A DNA stretch of 64,000 bases from Ceriagrion tenellum (lineage: Eukaryota > Arthropoda > Insecta > Odonata > Coenagrionidae): contig OY720633.1 of assembly GCA_963169105.1 (NCBI GenBank), positions 161,215,780 to 161,279,779 on the forward strand, written 5' to 3'. The position numbers were made by a program, and so were the translations under genes. The first letter of the stretch is position 1; every line of letters begins with the position of its first letter. The notes under the pieces were generated by a model, which saw nothing but the letters and a program-made list of their open reading frames with translations, searched no databases and had not been told where the DNA came from. Of the stretch, positions 48,221 through 61,365 are shown one piece after another.

Positions 48221-50062
48221 CAACAATGGACTCTTTTCCAAATCCCCCAAAGCCAAATATGCTCTCAAAAAATATCATATAAAACCATAAACTTTCAATA
48301 TCTCTGTTATCCACTGCAGGAATCCTCGAATAACTTTCAAGAACTTTTTATCCCCTACCACATCATTTAAAACTTCTAAGTGCACCTCCTTGCCAATATC
48401 CAGCATTCTTCAGTGCCCCTCTTCAAATTCAATTTTCATTGCTCGCCAACCGATGCTTATATTATCGCCAAAAAATGATCTTTTTGCCTATCTTTAGCTC
48501 GCATCTTATCTCTTTTTACCATAATGCCTCGTGTCCTTTTGCTGCAATTATGCTGCGGTAGATTTTACCTTCCAAATTACTGCTCAGTTAATGGCTTAAC
48601 CTTGTACCTTTTTCTGTAATTCCTTCTTCGTGTTATTATCGTTTTTTAAATAATTTTCTAACTTACTAAAAATAAAAATTTTTATCATATACCTCATACA
48701 TTAAATCCATTAGTGAATCTTCGATTGGTCGCTATTCAGAGTTGTTTATCCCACCTTTCTTGGTACATGTGAATGAACTGAATGCGTACCAGATCAATTT
48801 TATAAAGGACAAATTTCATCGTCAGCAATTTCTTATTTTTATCATCATTCTATATCTGAAATACTTTATTAACCAATTTATCATCTCTAACTTCAATTTT
48901 TAATAAAAATAATCCCATTATATCAATGTTTGTAACTCACCAGCCTGTTATATTATGGTTGGAATTAAAAGCATCCAATAATAACATCTCTCTTGGTACT
49001 CAAAAAGTATTTTCATTTTGAAGTAATATCAGTTTTACGATGCAATTTCGGCGCGTTACGAGTACTCGTATATGGATTTATATTTGCACCTACTCTGGTT
49101 TTGTCTACTGAAGTTTTAAACTGCAGATAGCGTTTGGCAAATAGTTTGATCCCACCATCCCTCATTTGTTCGCACTTTACACTATCTATTCTTATACATC
49201 AAGTTAACGAGAGTTTCCAATTTTGATTTTGCGTGATACAATATTGTATTACATGTAAAATATTTGATCACGCGCGTTTTGAGCGTAAAACATCTACTGG
49301 CAATAAATGTTTGATCTCGTTTCAACTAGCTGATGAAGTAGAAGATATCGTTGTCTATTTATTAATATATTATCTCGGAGACACTTTCTCTACAAATTAA
49401 TGAGATGTGCATGTGGAAACAGAAAATATGTTCAGAAGTACCTAGAGTCTCAATACTACCACTAAAATTATCAAATAAATACTGTGGACATAAAAAAAAA
49501 ATAATCCACGGAAATATTTTATTTTACGGGCCAGTAAAAGGGGAAAATAAATTCATGAGAACATCGCCAATCATCAACTGTTGAATACAAATTAATTATT
49601 TTTAACTGAACTGAACCTCTATATTACAATGTATATTTTTCAACCATAAGTTGATGCCAAAAATGATGGGCAAAAAATATTCCGTTTAAGAATCATCGTC
49701 TGATGCAACGGCATAGTTCTAATATACAAATTATTGCAGGTATTTGAGGAAAGTATTTTTGCAATTTGCTAATGTGATAAAATTATTTGCCAAAAAATTG
49801 CATTATGATATATATTTCCGTGGCGCGTATATGGAAAATTATTTGTTTAAAAATTATTATTTCACATAAATAGTTTAACTTTAGCGAAAAAATTTGTGAT
49901 GAAACCGTCATAACTGTATCAAGGCTAGACGAGGGTACTATTTTTTGTACCTATAATACAGGATATGACCTGCATGTTTCAGACTTTCAATGTTATTTGA
50001 ACAATATAATATGAATTTTAATAGGCATGTAGGAGCCACTTTTATAATTATATAGTCCTCAA
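48221..50062. other. AT-rich non-coding DNA
   Basis: No gene or element recognised. Confidence 0.45.
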
Positions 50063-52412
50063 TTAACCCTGTTAAGCCACAATTAATTTTTTTCTGCAAG
50101 TGTTATAATATATAACATTGAAAATCATTGAGAATAATGAAAGTGTAAATTTTCATTAATTTATTCAAATTTCTTAATTCATTGTTAAAAAATAGGGTTT
50201 ATGACTCAAGTTCAAAGGAATATTTGCACATTAATATTAGTAATGTAACTAGACAGTGTGGCAACCGATGAAATAATTAACGTTTGAATTTTAGCACAGA
50301 TAATAATTACATGTTGAAAATTTCATTTTTGGATGACCATTACACCCTTAGTTCTTGTAACGACCCCTTTTGTCATCGAATACCGGCCAATGACCTATTT
50401 TGACCCTTCTAACTTCTTATTTTGAAACTGAAGAAGCTGGGCCACTCTTCAGTTTTTCCGGTATTTTTCTCTTAGTAGAACTGGAAGGTGGTAGTCCTTT
50501 CTTGTTACTTTTTCCTTTTCCCTCTTGGCAAATATCTAGGCAAATAAATTGGTTTTTAGTTGTAAACGACTCAATTAGTATTTGCATGTAATTTCATTTG
50601 AAGTACAATCTTTAATGTCCAGGTGCCTACAGTTCGAAATTGTTAGATCAAAAGATGGAACACTATTCGTTGAAAACACTTTTTTGATCGTATTTTGGAT
50701 CAGTACAAAGCCATTAGTGAATCCACCAAGTCAACTCCTCCAATAAGTTCATTATGTAAATTTATTATGTGCGTACAATGCACATCAAAGCTCTCCTTTT
50801 TTTCTGTCCCTCTTTTTACACAATTAGTGAGGTGAATTCAACAATAGGAGCTTAACAGGTGGACTGGCTTGTTGTCATATCACTTCGCTGCTGCAAGTGA
50901 CTCCATTTACATTGGCAGACATTTACTAATACCCACTGCTGCCTTATTCGTAATTTTATTTTAAGTAAAGTTGCAATTTAATGACCAATTTGGACGTACA
51001 GGTCCAAGGACCTGTGTTTCAATTTTTTCCAGTTCTGCTGTTAACTGAATACTGGTAAATCAATTATAAAAATACAATTATTGAAAGATATTTTTGGATC
51101 AACTTTTAGCAGTCTTAAACAATATTACCACTAATTCCACATCAGGTAAAGATACATCATACTCTACCTTCCCAGTGTACACATCCAGATTATGCACTAT
51201 ACCAGAGGCTTCTCACTAGAAAAATACTCTACACCCCCACTTTTTATTCTGCAGGCACTGTTTCTGACTATGCTTCTCTTTAAATGGTAGGATTTGCTTA
51301 TCCACTGGAGGCTTTTCACCAATGGGTATAATTTTTTAAATACTAACTAATTTTTCTACAAGAGGTCTTATTTTCTGCAACCTGTCGGTTTCATTCTCAT
51401 CAGAATTATTAATTAAGTGTATTTTGGACTTGATTTGTTCCCATTTACTGCGACTGATTGCATCAGCAGCGGATTACCGGAACATAATTGATTTTGGTGG
51501 TCCGTAAATAAACATAAAAACATCAACAAAAATATTGTTTAACTTGATCCAGAGTTTAATTTCAAAGCTTTGAAGGGTAAAATTGCAGAAAATATAAATT
51601 TTACTGATTAATTATGCCTTCTAACATATACTTAACAAGTAAATACCTTAAATAATGAATGGGAGATTCAAGTTCTTCAGGGCAATACAATTCCATGGAG
51701 TGCTGGCTAGACTTTTCGCACACGATACACGTTTCTCGGTTATTTCTTGTGGCATTAAAAATTCTTCTGCTTCCAATGGAGAATGATGTCCAGGTTCTTC
51801 ATCTTCACTGCCGCTTTCGATAGAATTTGTCCGAGGTCAACGAAATAATACTGACAGCTCGTCATCAAAATCAACACTAACCAAAGAATCTTCACATTGA
51901 TAGCTATTATTGATTCTACTTTTAGTAGTTCTCAATTTTTTCCAAAGAATAGCTATAATATTATTTTTAGTAACAGTATTTCTGTAAACTGAAGAAGGAA
52001 GGAGAAATTACAATCACTTAATAATAGAATGCGCAAAAATATTTTGGCATAGAAGTCACAGAGACAAATATGAAAAAAATATTGATAAAATGTTTAGGCA
52101 TAGTTTTAAAATAAAGGCAAAGTAAGTAGTTAATAAAATAACAAGATTCATAATTTTTACCAATTGAAGTTATCGCCATCTCCTTTAACACTACTTAAGG
52201 AAAGTCCACCATGTGTAAAGTCCTTCCACAGATACCCACACCGCACTGCTGTGAGAATTGGGAACTCAAAGTTACAAATAAGAGATATATTGTTGGCCAA
52301 ACTATTACTATGAAGTGGAAAAGGTACAGAAGTAAAAGTAACCTAAGTAGAGACAAAATTAGTATTCATGCGGTATGTTACCTAGAAGTTACAATAGGTC
52401 GTTGAGGGTTAA
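50063..52412 (-). mobile_element. Full-length but inactivated piggyBac transposon
   Basis: TTAA at 50063-50066 is followed by CCCTGTTAAGCC, and at the other side GACCTATTG is preceded, on the minus strand, by CCCTCAAC next to TTAA at 52409-52412. piggyBac elements insert at TTAA and have ends starting CCCT/CCYT, so the element is 50067-52408, 2342 bp, the usual size for an autonomous copy. A decayed transposase fills the middle on the minus strand (50325 to about 51900). Inverted similarity beyond the terminal CCCT is weak, as in many piggyBac families. The retained borders and length show it was inserted whole and has decayed by point mutation and small indels, not by truncation. Confidence 0.82.
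50325..51900 (-). pseudogene. piggyBac transposase pseudogene
   Basis: From the N-terminus: an acidic stretch (about 51800-51900), a Cys-containing segment TCIVCEKSSQHSMELYC (about 51736-51678), and the core SRSKWEQIKSKIHLINNSD, LQKIRPLVEKLVS. The first catalytic Asp is in PPVDKQILPFK (codon 51300-51302), followed by NKKWGCRVFF and GIVHNLDVYTGK. The DNWFTS box reads YN-stop-FTS (51052-51068), so the second catalytic Asp is now Tyr. VLGPVRPN follows. The distal Asp pair is kept in LIGGVDLVDSLMALY (codons 50730-50732 and 50721-50723), then SKIRSKK. The Cys-rich tail begins GHWPVFDDKRGRYK and breaks off at a stop. There are at least six stops and several frameshifts. Confidence 0.82.
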
Positions 52413-52539
52413 CTGGATACTCTCGCAACGACCGGGCAGGCCTCAAATGAAATAGGTGGTCCGAAAATGAAGGAATTATCCGTATTATCCGTTCATAAAA
52501 TTAAAAAAATAAGAATATAACCACGCTTAGGTTTTCCAT

Positions 52540-53010
52540 CTCTCGCCCCTCCATAGTCCCTGGACTCTCACAACGCTCGCCTTGATTTTGCTAGCACACG
52601 AGATGGGAAGGAGCGCCTGAATTCGAACGGATTCGACTCAGATGGGGGAATAAAGCTACCGGAATGTGTCTCACGCTTTCAAATGAAATCTCACTCTATC
52701 GAGAGCTTAGGAGAAAATGTTACGTGGGAAATGAAAAAAATAAACAAAAGGAAGGCGAGATTCACGCCCCTTTCAGCGGGGCTTCCCCTGGGGGCAGAGA
52801 CACTGAACGAGCGGTAAATACGCAGCAGGCTCCACTTCACCCGCTTCCTCATCCCATTCGCCTCCCGCGAGTTGTGCGCGATTAGTGGAGGCCGTTCCGC
52901 TTCTATCCATCTCGAGCTCAGCCAGAGTGGCCAGCCATTCTGGCTGGGAAATCGGGATGCAAACAGAGAGAAACGTAAAATATTTCCCGGATGGTTGTAA
53001 AGAGGCTGGC
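52540..53010. promoter_or_regulatory. GC/CpG-rich island
   Basis: A GC-richer stretch with scattered CpG. Overlapping frames 52664-52885 (plus) and 52691-53092 (minus, 133 aa) have no known domain. It begins about 130 bp beyond the piggyBac end. Possibly regulatory; an unknown exon cannot be excluded. Confidence 0.25.
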
Positions 53011-53562
53011 TATTTGGAGCAGGAGGATCGTTGGTAGACTTTTCGGGAGAAAAAGAAACCACATCTACAGATAATCCGATGCAGCCGATCATTTTCTATC
53101 ATGGCCCCAAATTTTTTCCCTTTCCTTCTCAGACGGCTGGTATTGATAGAGGAGGACTTTCTTATAACTTGTAAAGAGGTGGTTAATCGAGAACAATGAG
53201 GTAGATTTTTTGTTTAAAAGGAGTGATTGATGGAATTTTGTCAGAATAGAGTGGTGATATTTGCGTAATTTTTGCATTTTGCACAAATCATTTGTTATTG
53301 ATAAATACACTTAAAACTTTTCTGATAATCATAGACATAGACTCGAGGAATAAATCATAATTACTATTAATGCATAACGTGGCACGCAAATGCTAGGGTT
53401 GGCGCATGTCAAGTGTACAAATGTTTATTGATTGATAACCTGAATCACTTTTATGTATTTATTTATTTTTGAGATATTGAATTTAATATTTCTTTTGTTT
53501 GCTAACATGTTTAAACATTATTGGCATAGTGATGACAAAAATAAATAGTGATTGTTGGACTG

Positions 53563-53887
53563 GAGAGGAGTAGAGATTTGAGATCAGGATGGAAAAGTCA
53601 AAATGAGACTATAATTGAAAGTGTATCAGTACTGATTAATAAAAGTTGATTACAGAAGAATAATAAGAAAGTGCAGAGGAATATCAAAGAGAATCGCTTT
53701 GGCACGATAAATTGGCGACCGTGACAGGACTAAAGAATAAGGAGAGGAGAAGAGATCTGAGAGCAAGATGTAGAAGTCAAAATGAGTCTATAATTGAAAA
53801 TGTATCAGTACTGATTAATAAAAGTTGATTACAGAAGAATAATAAGAAAAGTGCAGAGGGATATCAAAGGGAATCGCTTTGGCACGA
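53563..53887 (+). repeat. Direct duplication, two copies about 180 bp apart
   Basis: Copy 1 is 53563-53707 and copy 2 is 53742-53887. They share GAGAGGAGWAGAGAT, then AAGTCAAAATGAG, a long identical stretch around GTATCAGTACTGATTAATAA and GAATCGCTTTGGCACGA, with only scattered differences. The 34-bp spacer between them is unique. No coding capacity is seen; this looks like a recent local tandem duplication. Confidence 0.88.
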
Positions 53888-54560
53888 AAGGGTGTTGGAA
53901 AAATCTGTCATGTAACAGGAAGGGAGAAGGTTGAATGAACTGGAAGAAGAAAAGGATGTATGTTCTTTGTTTTGTTGCAGTTGCTAATGCTGTGCATGAA
54001 GAAGAAATTTTTGCATCCATCTGTTTAATTGTATATTTATTGTTTATTCTCATCCTAGAGACAAAAATTGGAATTTAAAATTATTTAATCCTTAAAAACA
54101 TGAATTTCCTTTGATAAAAATTTAATTATTAGCCATTGACAAGCGATCAGCCTCCTAGTCTCAAGCAACTTCCAACCTAGCCCAGCCATTTGCTGAGTTT
54201 TGCTCTCTGTTCTGTCTAAGCAGGTACTACTAGCAAAGCGAGCAATTTTTCTTAATTATATCTTCTTTACTTTGCACATTAACTCTTTCTAAGTAGGGTT
54301 TCCAGTGATCTCGGTGGACTCAAGATGTATGACCCCAAAGGATACACTAGCAAAACTATCTAATAGCTATAAAAAAAATATAACTATAAAAAAGTTAAAT
54401 ATCACCTTTACCTGGAGGTAACGGGAGGGAGTGTGAGTATAGATTGATAAATAATCATTATTCATTATGCCGTACAAAATGACATATAAAGTGTTAGGTA
54501 CAAAAAAGGTAATTAAATACTGATAAAATAAAGTATATAAAAATGAATCGTAGTTGTGAC
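53888..54560. other. AT-rich non-coding DNA
   Basis: Nothing recognised. Confidence 0.45.
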
Positions 54561-54970
54561 CAAAATTATGGTAGCAACAGTTGAAGGGACTGAAGTTCCA
54601 GAGATCGAGCCAAGACTACACCCCATGGCCATGCAGCCGGATTAGTAGAGGACGTGGTTTCGGATGGAGAGGTAGGAAGGGGTCGAGAATGGCAGAGGTG
54701 ATGATGAGGTTGAGTGGAAGCGAATGAAGGTGAGAGGAAGGACGGGGGTGATTGTGAGGAAAGCGGGAATGCAGCGAATGTTTGAGAGGAGTGGCGGAGA
54801 AAGGGTTGGAGGGCCGAGAGATGAAACATTGAATGGTAGTGAATGAGTCACTGACGATGGAGAAAGCTGCTTTATTTTCCTCTTATAAATAAGGACGGCA
54901 AGTATCCTTCGCGCATACTCTGAAACGGCTCGCTGGCTGTGAGATTTGATCAAGCTCCCCATCGATTGCT
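54560..54970. promoter_or_regulatory. Purine-rich GC patch
   Basis: G/A-rich on the plus strand. The two minus-strand frames (54566-54829 and 54642-54962) are Ser/Pro/Leu-rich and compositional. Confidence 0.22.
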
Positions 54971-57900
54971 CAAAGCGCTATATATCGCGAATACCTCACC
55001 CCTTTGCAAACGTATCTTTACATTTTGGATGCTGAAAAGTGACAAAAGGTGGTATGGGTGATCGGAATATTTTAGTTTAATTTTATGAACAGGCTGTATG
55101 TTCCGGGGTTTAATGTTATGACTGCTCTTACACCGTCAATTGGGTACAAGCCATAGAGGAGATCCTAAATTAAAAAAACTCGGCATGATACTTTACATTT
55201 CGTCTTATTTATTTATTTATTGCTTCAAAGAGCAAATTTTTTTCGCTTCAAGTCCATTTATGTGACATTAAGTCTTTAACACTAAAGTGTCCCGGAATTT
55301 AAACAATGGGAGGAGTTAGTTTTCACGGCCATTCTCGGCAAGCTAAGAGCTAGGGTGTTTTTACAGAACAATAAACTGTCGGTTAGTTGAAATGATCTAA
55401 ATGAATAGGTGATCAGTAGCCGTTACTGTAAGATATTAAACCGAGAAAATGCTTAACCTGGCATTGTAAACGGGGCCTTAATGAGTGTGATTAAAAGTAA
55501 ATGCAAGATGGATACAGGCTCAAAGTATTTTGAACTGGAGTCTCTTGCCTATCAAAAGACCAGCTTTTTATCATTATAAGACCTAATTTTTTATGCATTT
55601 TTACTAACTCCGTCCAGTCCTTAGATCTCCACATTCTTGTTGATCCAGCAATAAGTTACCTGATCATTCCAATGAGATAAAGATTTTCAAAAATGCAAAT
55701 GCTCTGTTTTAGGGAAAAATTATATCGGTGATATTAAGATAAATCGCCTCAGTGAAAAAATGACCTGCTCTTTTCTTAGGAACTTTTTTTATATATCGAC
55801 AGAATCTAAATGCAGTCCGCCATCATCTCCTTTTAAATTTAATGATACATGGCTGAGTTCAGTTTTCTCAATGCACTGTCTATACTTTAAGGGTAATAAG
55901 CATCTCAGCATTAAGAAAATTCCGCAAGGAAAATATGAACTGCTTTACATTGACATTAATTCAAGATATTCATCAAAATATTAATTAAGGGTAAAATAAT
56001 GATGGGGAATAACAGTGGACAAACGTGGAGAATTTCTAGAATTCTCCAAACGAGAGCAGAATGTTGCCGGGAGGCAGCCAATGACACTGATTATCTTCCA
56101 AATGAGTAGTCGAGCTCAACAGCGTGGAAATTTTAAGTCCTGATTACCTCCCTCCGGGAATAGATCCAGCTTTCTAGGTCATGCTCATGAAACAGGTGCG
56201 CACATCGTGAACAACGTTCGCGAGATGCGAATTATTAGAAAACATTTTTATATAAAAAAGTCTAGGTTGAAGTAATTAGTTGCATTTAATTAAGCAGTTT
56301 TCTCTATTAAACTCAATATATGACGGATAAACAATCTATGTTTCAGTCAAAACGAGGTTAAAATGATAAACTTGATATAAAATAGTCCCAGTCGAATTAA
56401 ATCTCTTCTGTTTATATGCATGAAGCGGATTAATTATGCCCACGCACGCGGCAAACACCTTATTTTAGCCATAAAAATAATGAGTCGTATTTCTCGGCTA
56501 ATACATCCCTCGTGTGGAAACAGTATTAATGAGTCGAATAAAAATGACAGGATGGAAATCATCGACTGCTCCGGTCGCATAGCAAGTGCTTTTTCTTAGA
56601 TAAAGGCATTTTCGTAATAGGGGATGAAAAAGAGTAGTTAATTAAAATCAGGCATTATCAACATTGCCTGATTACCACGTTAGCTTTCCATTGTTTCAAT
56701 GATGTCTGGTTTTGCCTAATTGATTTGGTCATTTTCCTCATTTTACGATCTCCTTTTGATTTTGATCTCTAAAACTAGTGATATTTTTTTGGGTTTTCCA
56801 CAGGATAAGAAGGCTGTTTCTCCCAACTCAATTAGATAAGCATTGTTCTCCAAATAGCTGAATCGTGCAGGATGGAGATGGAAAATAACACGTCCTTCTT
56901 GGCCGTGTATTTTCATTACCTTGGAATGCTTTACCCCTAAACTTTAAAAAATTCCTTTATAGAATCATCGGTCAGATTGTTTCTCAATAAATATTTTTGA
57001 AGAAGTTAGTTCACTACTCATTGACTCATACAGCCATTGTTGAAATTAGTTATGTTTATTTTATATCTGATATCCAAGTGAGTGATAGCTTCGGCCACAA
57101 TTACTTGGTTAGTCTCGTAACCGCTATAGACAGAATAGGGCGTGTGATCGAATTTCTCTCCTGATGAGGATATAGATTATCCATTGATGGAGTAGGTGAG
57201 GTGATGTAATGCAGCCTTAAAACACAATATCTATAAAAAGTTACAGTGATGGAATCTTCCCGGAATAAAGGAATAAGCAGAAGAGGTCAACACTGGGGCA
57301 ACTTGACTTTAAGGAGGAACGGCCTCTTGAATTTCAACGAATAGTAGAAAATATTACAAAATATTTTCGCAAGATTAAAAGGATCCCAATAATGTGATAA
57401 GATTTTTCTTTTATGATTCATAAACACATACTAAGACAGATAGATGAAGAACACCTCACCATAAGCCAAAAAATATGTTTCATAATGGTCACTCACCCTT
57501 CACTTAGAACAAAGGTATCAGTTTTAAGTTTTTATTTGAAACCCATGTCAAGGTGACCGAGAGATTTATAATATTTTTATCATTGAAATTGTAAAGAAAT
57601 TTACTATTTTGGAGCCGAAAACAATTTTCAGACAAAATGCTTTTAACAGAATAGAAAGAAGTAGTTAAATACGGCATTATTTTTTAATATCACACTGAAA
57701 GTTTAAACCTAATTTCTGTTGAGTATATAATTTAAAAAACCAACAATTACAAACTTCTTCGCCAATTTTGTTTTTTTTTTCGGGCTTGGAGTTTTCAAAT
57801 TTTTGGTAGAAAACGCTTCAAATGGTCATTTACGTTCAATCCTTTCTATGCTTTAGAAAAGAACATGACAATTAGAAACAACCACTTAGAGTGGTTGTTC

Positions 57901-60900
57901 CTGGTTTGTACTAAATGTCCGGTCAGTTTTAAGTCACGAATTCTATTTCTGCCAAATGACAACTTCCTGGATCACCCAGAGTCCATCAATAGCCGTTACT
58001 TACAGACGGAATTGAACAATAGACAGAATTTAATGCAACTTATACACATTTAAATTTAACAGAGACAGAATTAAACACTAGACACAGTATAAATAAGTGA
58101 ATAAATATATACAATGATTATTCATTCCGCAAATTTTCCGTTACTCTCTTTCATTTCATGTTGAATAAAAATGTGCAACATCTACTTCTACAAAGCAAAC
58201 AATTTGAAAAATTTCTCTTTCGTTTAATTAACTGGTTATTAATTACGATATTTTGCAGTATTAAAATGGAGATGAAAATTTTCTTTCTAAAGTTGAGAAA
58301 CTTAAATTTACTTTTGACGGTAAATGAATTTTTTTGCTATATTTATAGCCCTGAATCATCTGGAATCATTTATGTGCAAACGGAATATGTGTACAAATAT
58401 GGTGTCACCTATTATGTTAATATTCAACAAGCGATAAATCTTATGCTAAGAGGTTTTTTCTTTTTATTCAATTTAAAAGTCGATCAATGGAAGTAATTGG
58501 TTGTATTTATCGAAAAAAGAAGTCTATAAATATTTTAAGTCACTAATTAATTGAGTAATACATTTTAAGGCTCCCTGAATTCTATTTATTTGAATTAAAC
58601 GTAGTTTATTTTGTAAGTTGCCACTATATATCATGATTTCTATACGAATATTTATATTTGATCACACTAAGTACTCATAGTCATAATAATGTGAAACGAA
58701 GGTAAATGAAGTAATTAATTGATTATGTCTGCCCAATAAAATGTATGCTAAGCGGATATCTATTAGACATTCCGTGGTAAAGAGATATCCTCAGTAGCAT
58801 CCTTTGTCGAGTTTTCGATTTTTTCTCGCTGGCTGTGATGCCAGTTTGAGGCCTTTTTCCTATCAATTCTTATAAGTGCATCTTAATCTATGTGCTCATG
58901 TAACTCCAACTGCAGCGGTACGAGAGCAAATAGCACTGAATTCGGTTCAGAGAGCTTTTAATGACGCGATAAATCTGAAAATCAGCGATACGCTTTGATT
59001 GGTTTGCTGTTCCTCCTTTCTATTAGCACTTATATGTTGTCTGATTGCGAAAGGTATTCCATATTATGCGAAAGGTATTCTATCGTTATGAACATATCTG
59101 CTGACATAGTGGTTTGATGTGAATATGTTTTCCTCAGTTTGGTAAGAAAAGCCATACGTTTGGTTGTTATATAGATTGATAGTTTTTCTCCTTATTGATA
59201 GGAATGGATAGTTATCGTAAGTACTCTTAAGCCTACCTTACACAGTCAATATTGTCGAAGCAATGGGTGGTAAAAATGTACGTCTCATACTACTCAATTA
59301 TGTTGATCAATGTAATGTCGGCAACAACCTAGCTTTGAACTCTCGAAACAAATACTCGCACTGAAACAAACGGTTACCGCAGATTTTTGGTGAGACGATT
59401 GATGGTAGACAAGAGAAGATGCGTAGGGCATTTTTATTACAAATTATGCCTGAATATTGAAAAATGATGACTTTAAGGTGATTGCATCATTAAAGGACAT
59501 GAATGTCATTTTATTCGTATTCTGGATAATTTTAGAAAAAACGTGTCCAGTAACTGATGTGTGAGGCAAAATGTTACCTTTCCACACTGCTATTACTTCA
59601 AATTTGACTTGAAATTACACGTTGTCCTATGTAAAAATGGTTTAAAAATAAGGTATAATAGTTTTTCCATTTTATATGAAGGTCATTAACGCAAAACTAT
59701 TTCTTAAGCGAAAAACTTAGGGAAATGATCGTATATGAAAACATGCATCCTAACGTCTAATTCTTTGAGTTATTATGTATTATTTGTGAAATAAACGTTA
59801 AAATATTTCCATTCCCCAGATACGACTGCAGTTGAAGAGGGCCTTGTGTCTTTGTCCATGATAATGTGTTCGTTAATCGTATTCGTAATAAAAACTCGTC
59901 AAATCGTAATAAAAAATTCGTAGAGTAATTGGCATATTTTGTATTCTAATTTTGGTTTTCAGTGGCTCACGCATGCCCACAGTGAAAGTAGGAATTTTTA
60001 AAACGATTAAACAAAAATTTAAAATTCAACATTCGTAATGACACCCACACACAGTATCTGCAGAACGCTCTGCGCTCACACAGAATGACACACAGGCGCT
60101 GCGGAACCGTATCCAGAAACAGTTGAATGAAAATGACAGAGAAGAAAAAGTTATCCTTTTTGTCGGTAGGTGGTGTGAGCATTACTAAGGACTATTAATA
60201 AACGCGCCAAAGAAAATAGCTTAAAAATAATTACTCCCAGCTGTTTTCGTTATTCGCAGCATCCCAGGTTGTCGTGTTTGGAGCCAATTTGAAAAAGTTC
60301 TTGATTTTTCCAATGAGGAATAAACACATCACTAGAAGTCTTGTTTATTTCGACACAAACCATTGTTCAAGTCAGGAGGTCATAGGGCATTTTAATACAG
60401 TGATGAAGTACGCCTTAGCTGATTAATATGCAACATCTTTGTTTCCCTCATAGTCTCTTCCCTGTATCGTATATTTTGCTGCCATACGAGATACCATGCT
60501 CAATATTCGTAGGAAATCACCCTGTAGGGTGCAAAATAATCATCGGCTCGCATACCGACGATGGGCAAAATTCAAATACTCATCTGTTCAGCACAAGTAA
60601 CTAGCTTAAAATGCTCTTTCAGCTCCAAAATTTCCTACGGCGCACGAGTCAGAAGAAATCGTGAGGCGTTTTCTGAGAAATTTTAATTTTCATGCGGAGA
60701 GAGTTAGCTAAAGCTCTTTATCCATAAGTTTAGCTTTACGTAATTCTCCTAGCGCGCATAAATGCACATGATAAAGAGATTTGAAAGCATAGAATATAAT
60801 TATTAGGAGTTGAAAAGAGGCAAGATTAGTTACTATAAGAGTCGAAATTTTATTAAAATTTAACCGTAAAGGTCAAGGTTAAGGTTTTTGTTTTGAAATA

Positions 60901-61340
60901 GTATTAGGGAGATCTTGTTAGTGATTTTGTATATTATGAACTGAATGGAGTGACCCTATGTGTCTCTACAACGGTATTGTTTAGGAAAGTTACTTTACAT
61001 ACTTATTTTATACAGGAAGGGACGATAAAACTCATTGTTAAGGTCAACGACCTCTCTTTATTTTGAGTTAGTCTCCCTGATTTGGGAAACCTAAAGAATC
61101 AGAAAGACCTTTCAGAATAAGATCACTTTATTTTCAAAGGAAAACAAAGAGCGTCCTGGATGGTGACATTTTGGGATTACAATGAGGTTGACGACGAACG
61201 TAGCAGAGTTGATCAGTTGTAATAAAAAGCAAAAGTTTGTACATGCTGGGTTTTTATTTGAGACCAATTAGTCATGTACTCACGCCTGGAATCATAGTTT
61301 TGATAATATCTCTTTGGTAACACTTATTTATCTTGCAAAA
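54971..61340. other. Six-kilobase AT-rich desert with one perfect hairpin
   Basis: No gene or mobile element recognised over 6.4 kb. AACAACCACT (57877-57886) and AGTGGTTGTT (57890-57899) form a perfect 10-bp stem with a TAG loop. The 112-residue Phe/Leu-rich frame at 58158-58496 has no motif. Ancient elements too decayed to read by eye are likely here. Confidence 0.5.
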
Positions 61341-61365
61341 GAGTCAGATTATCTTACTCACTGGA

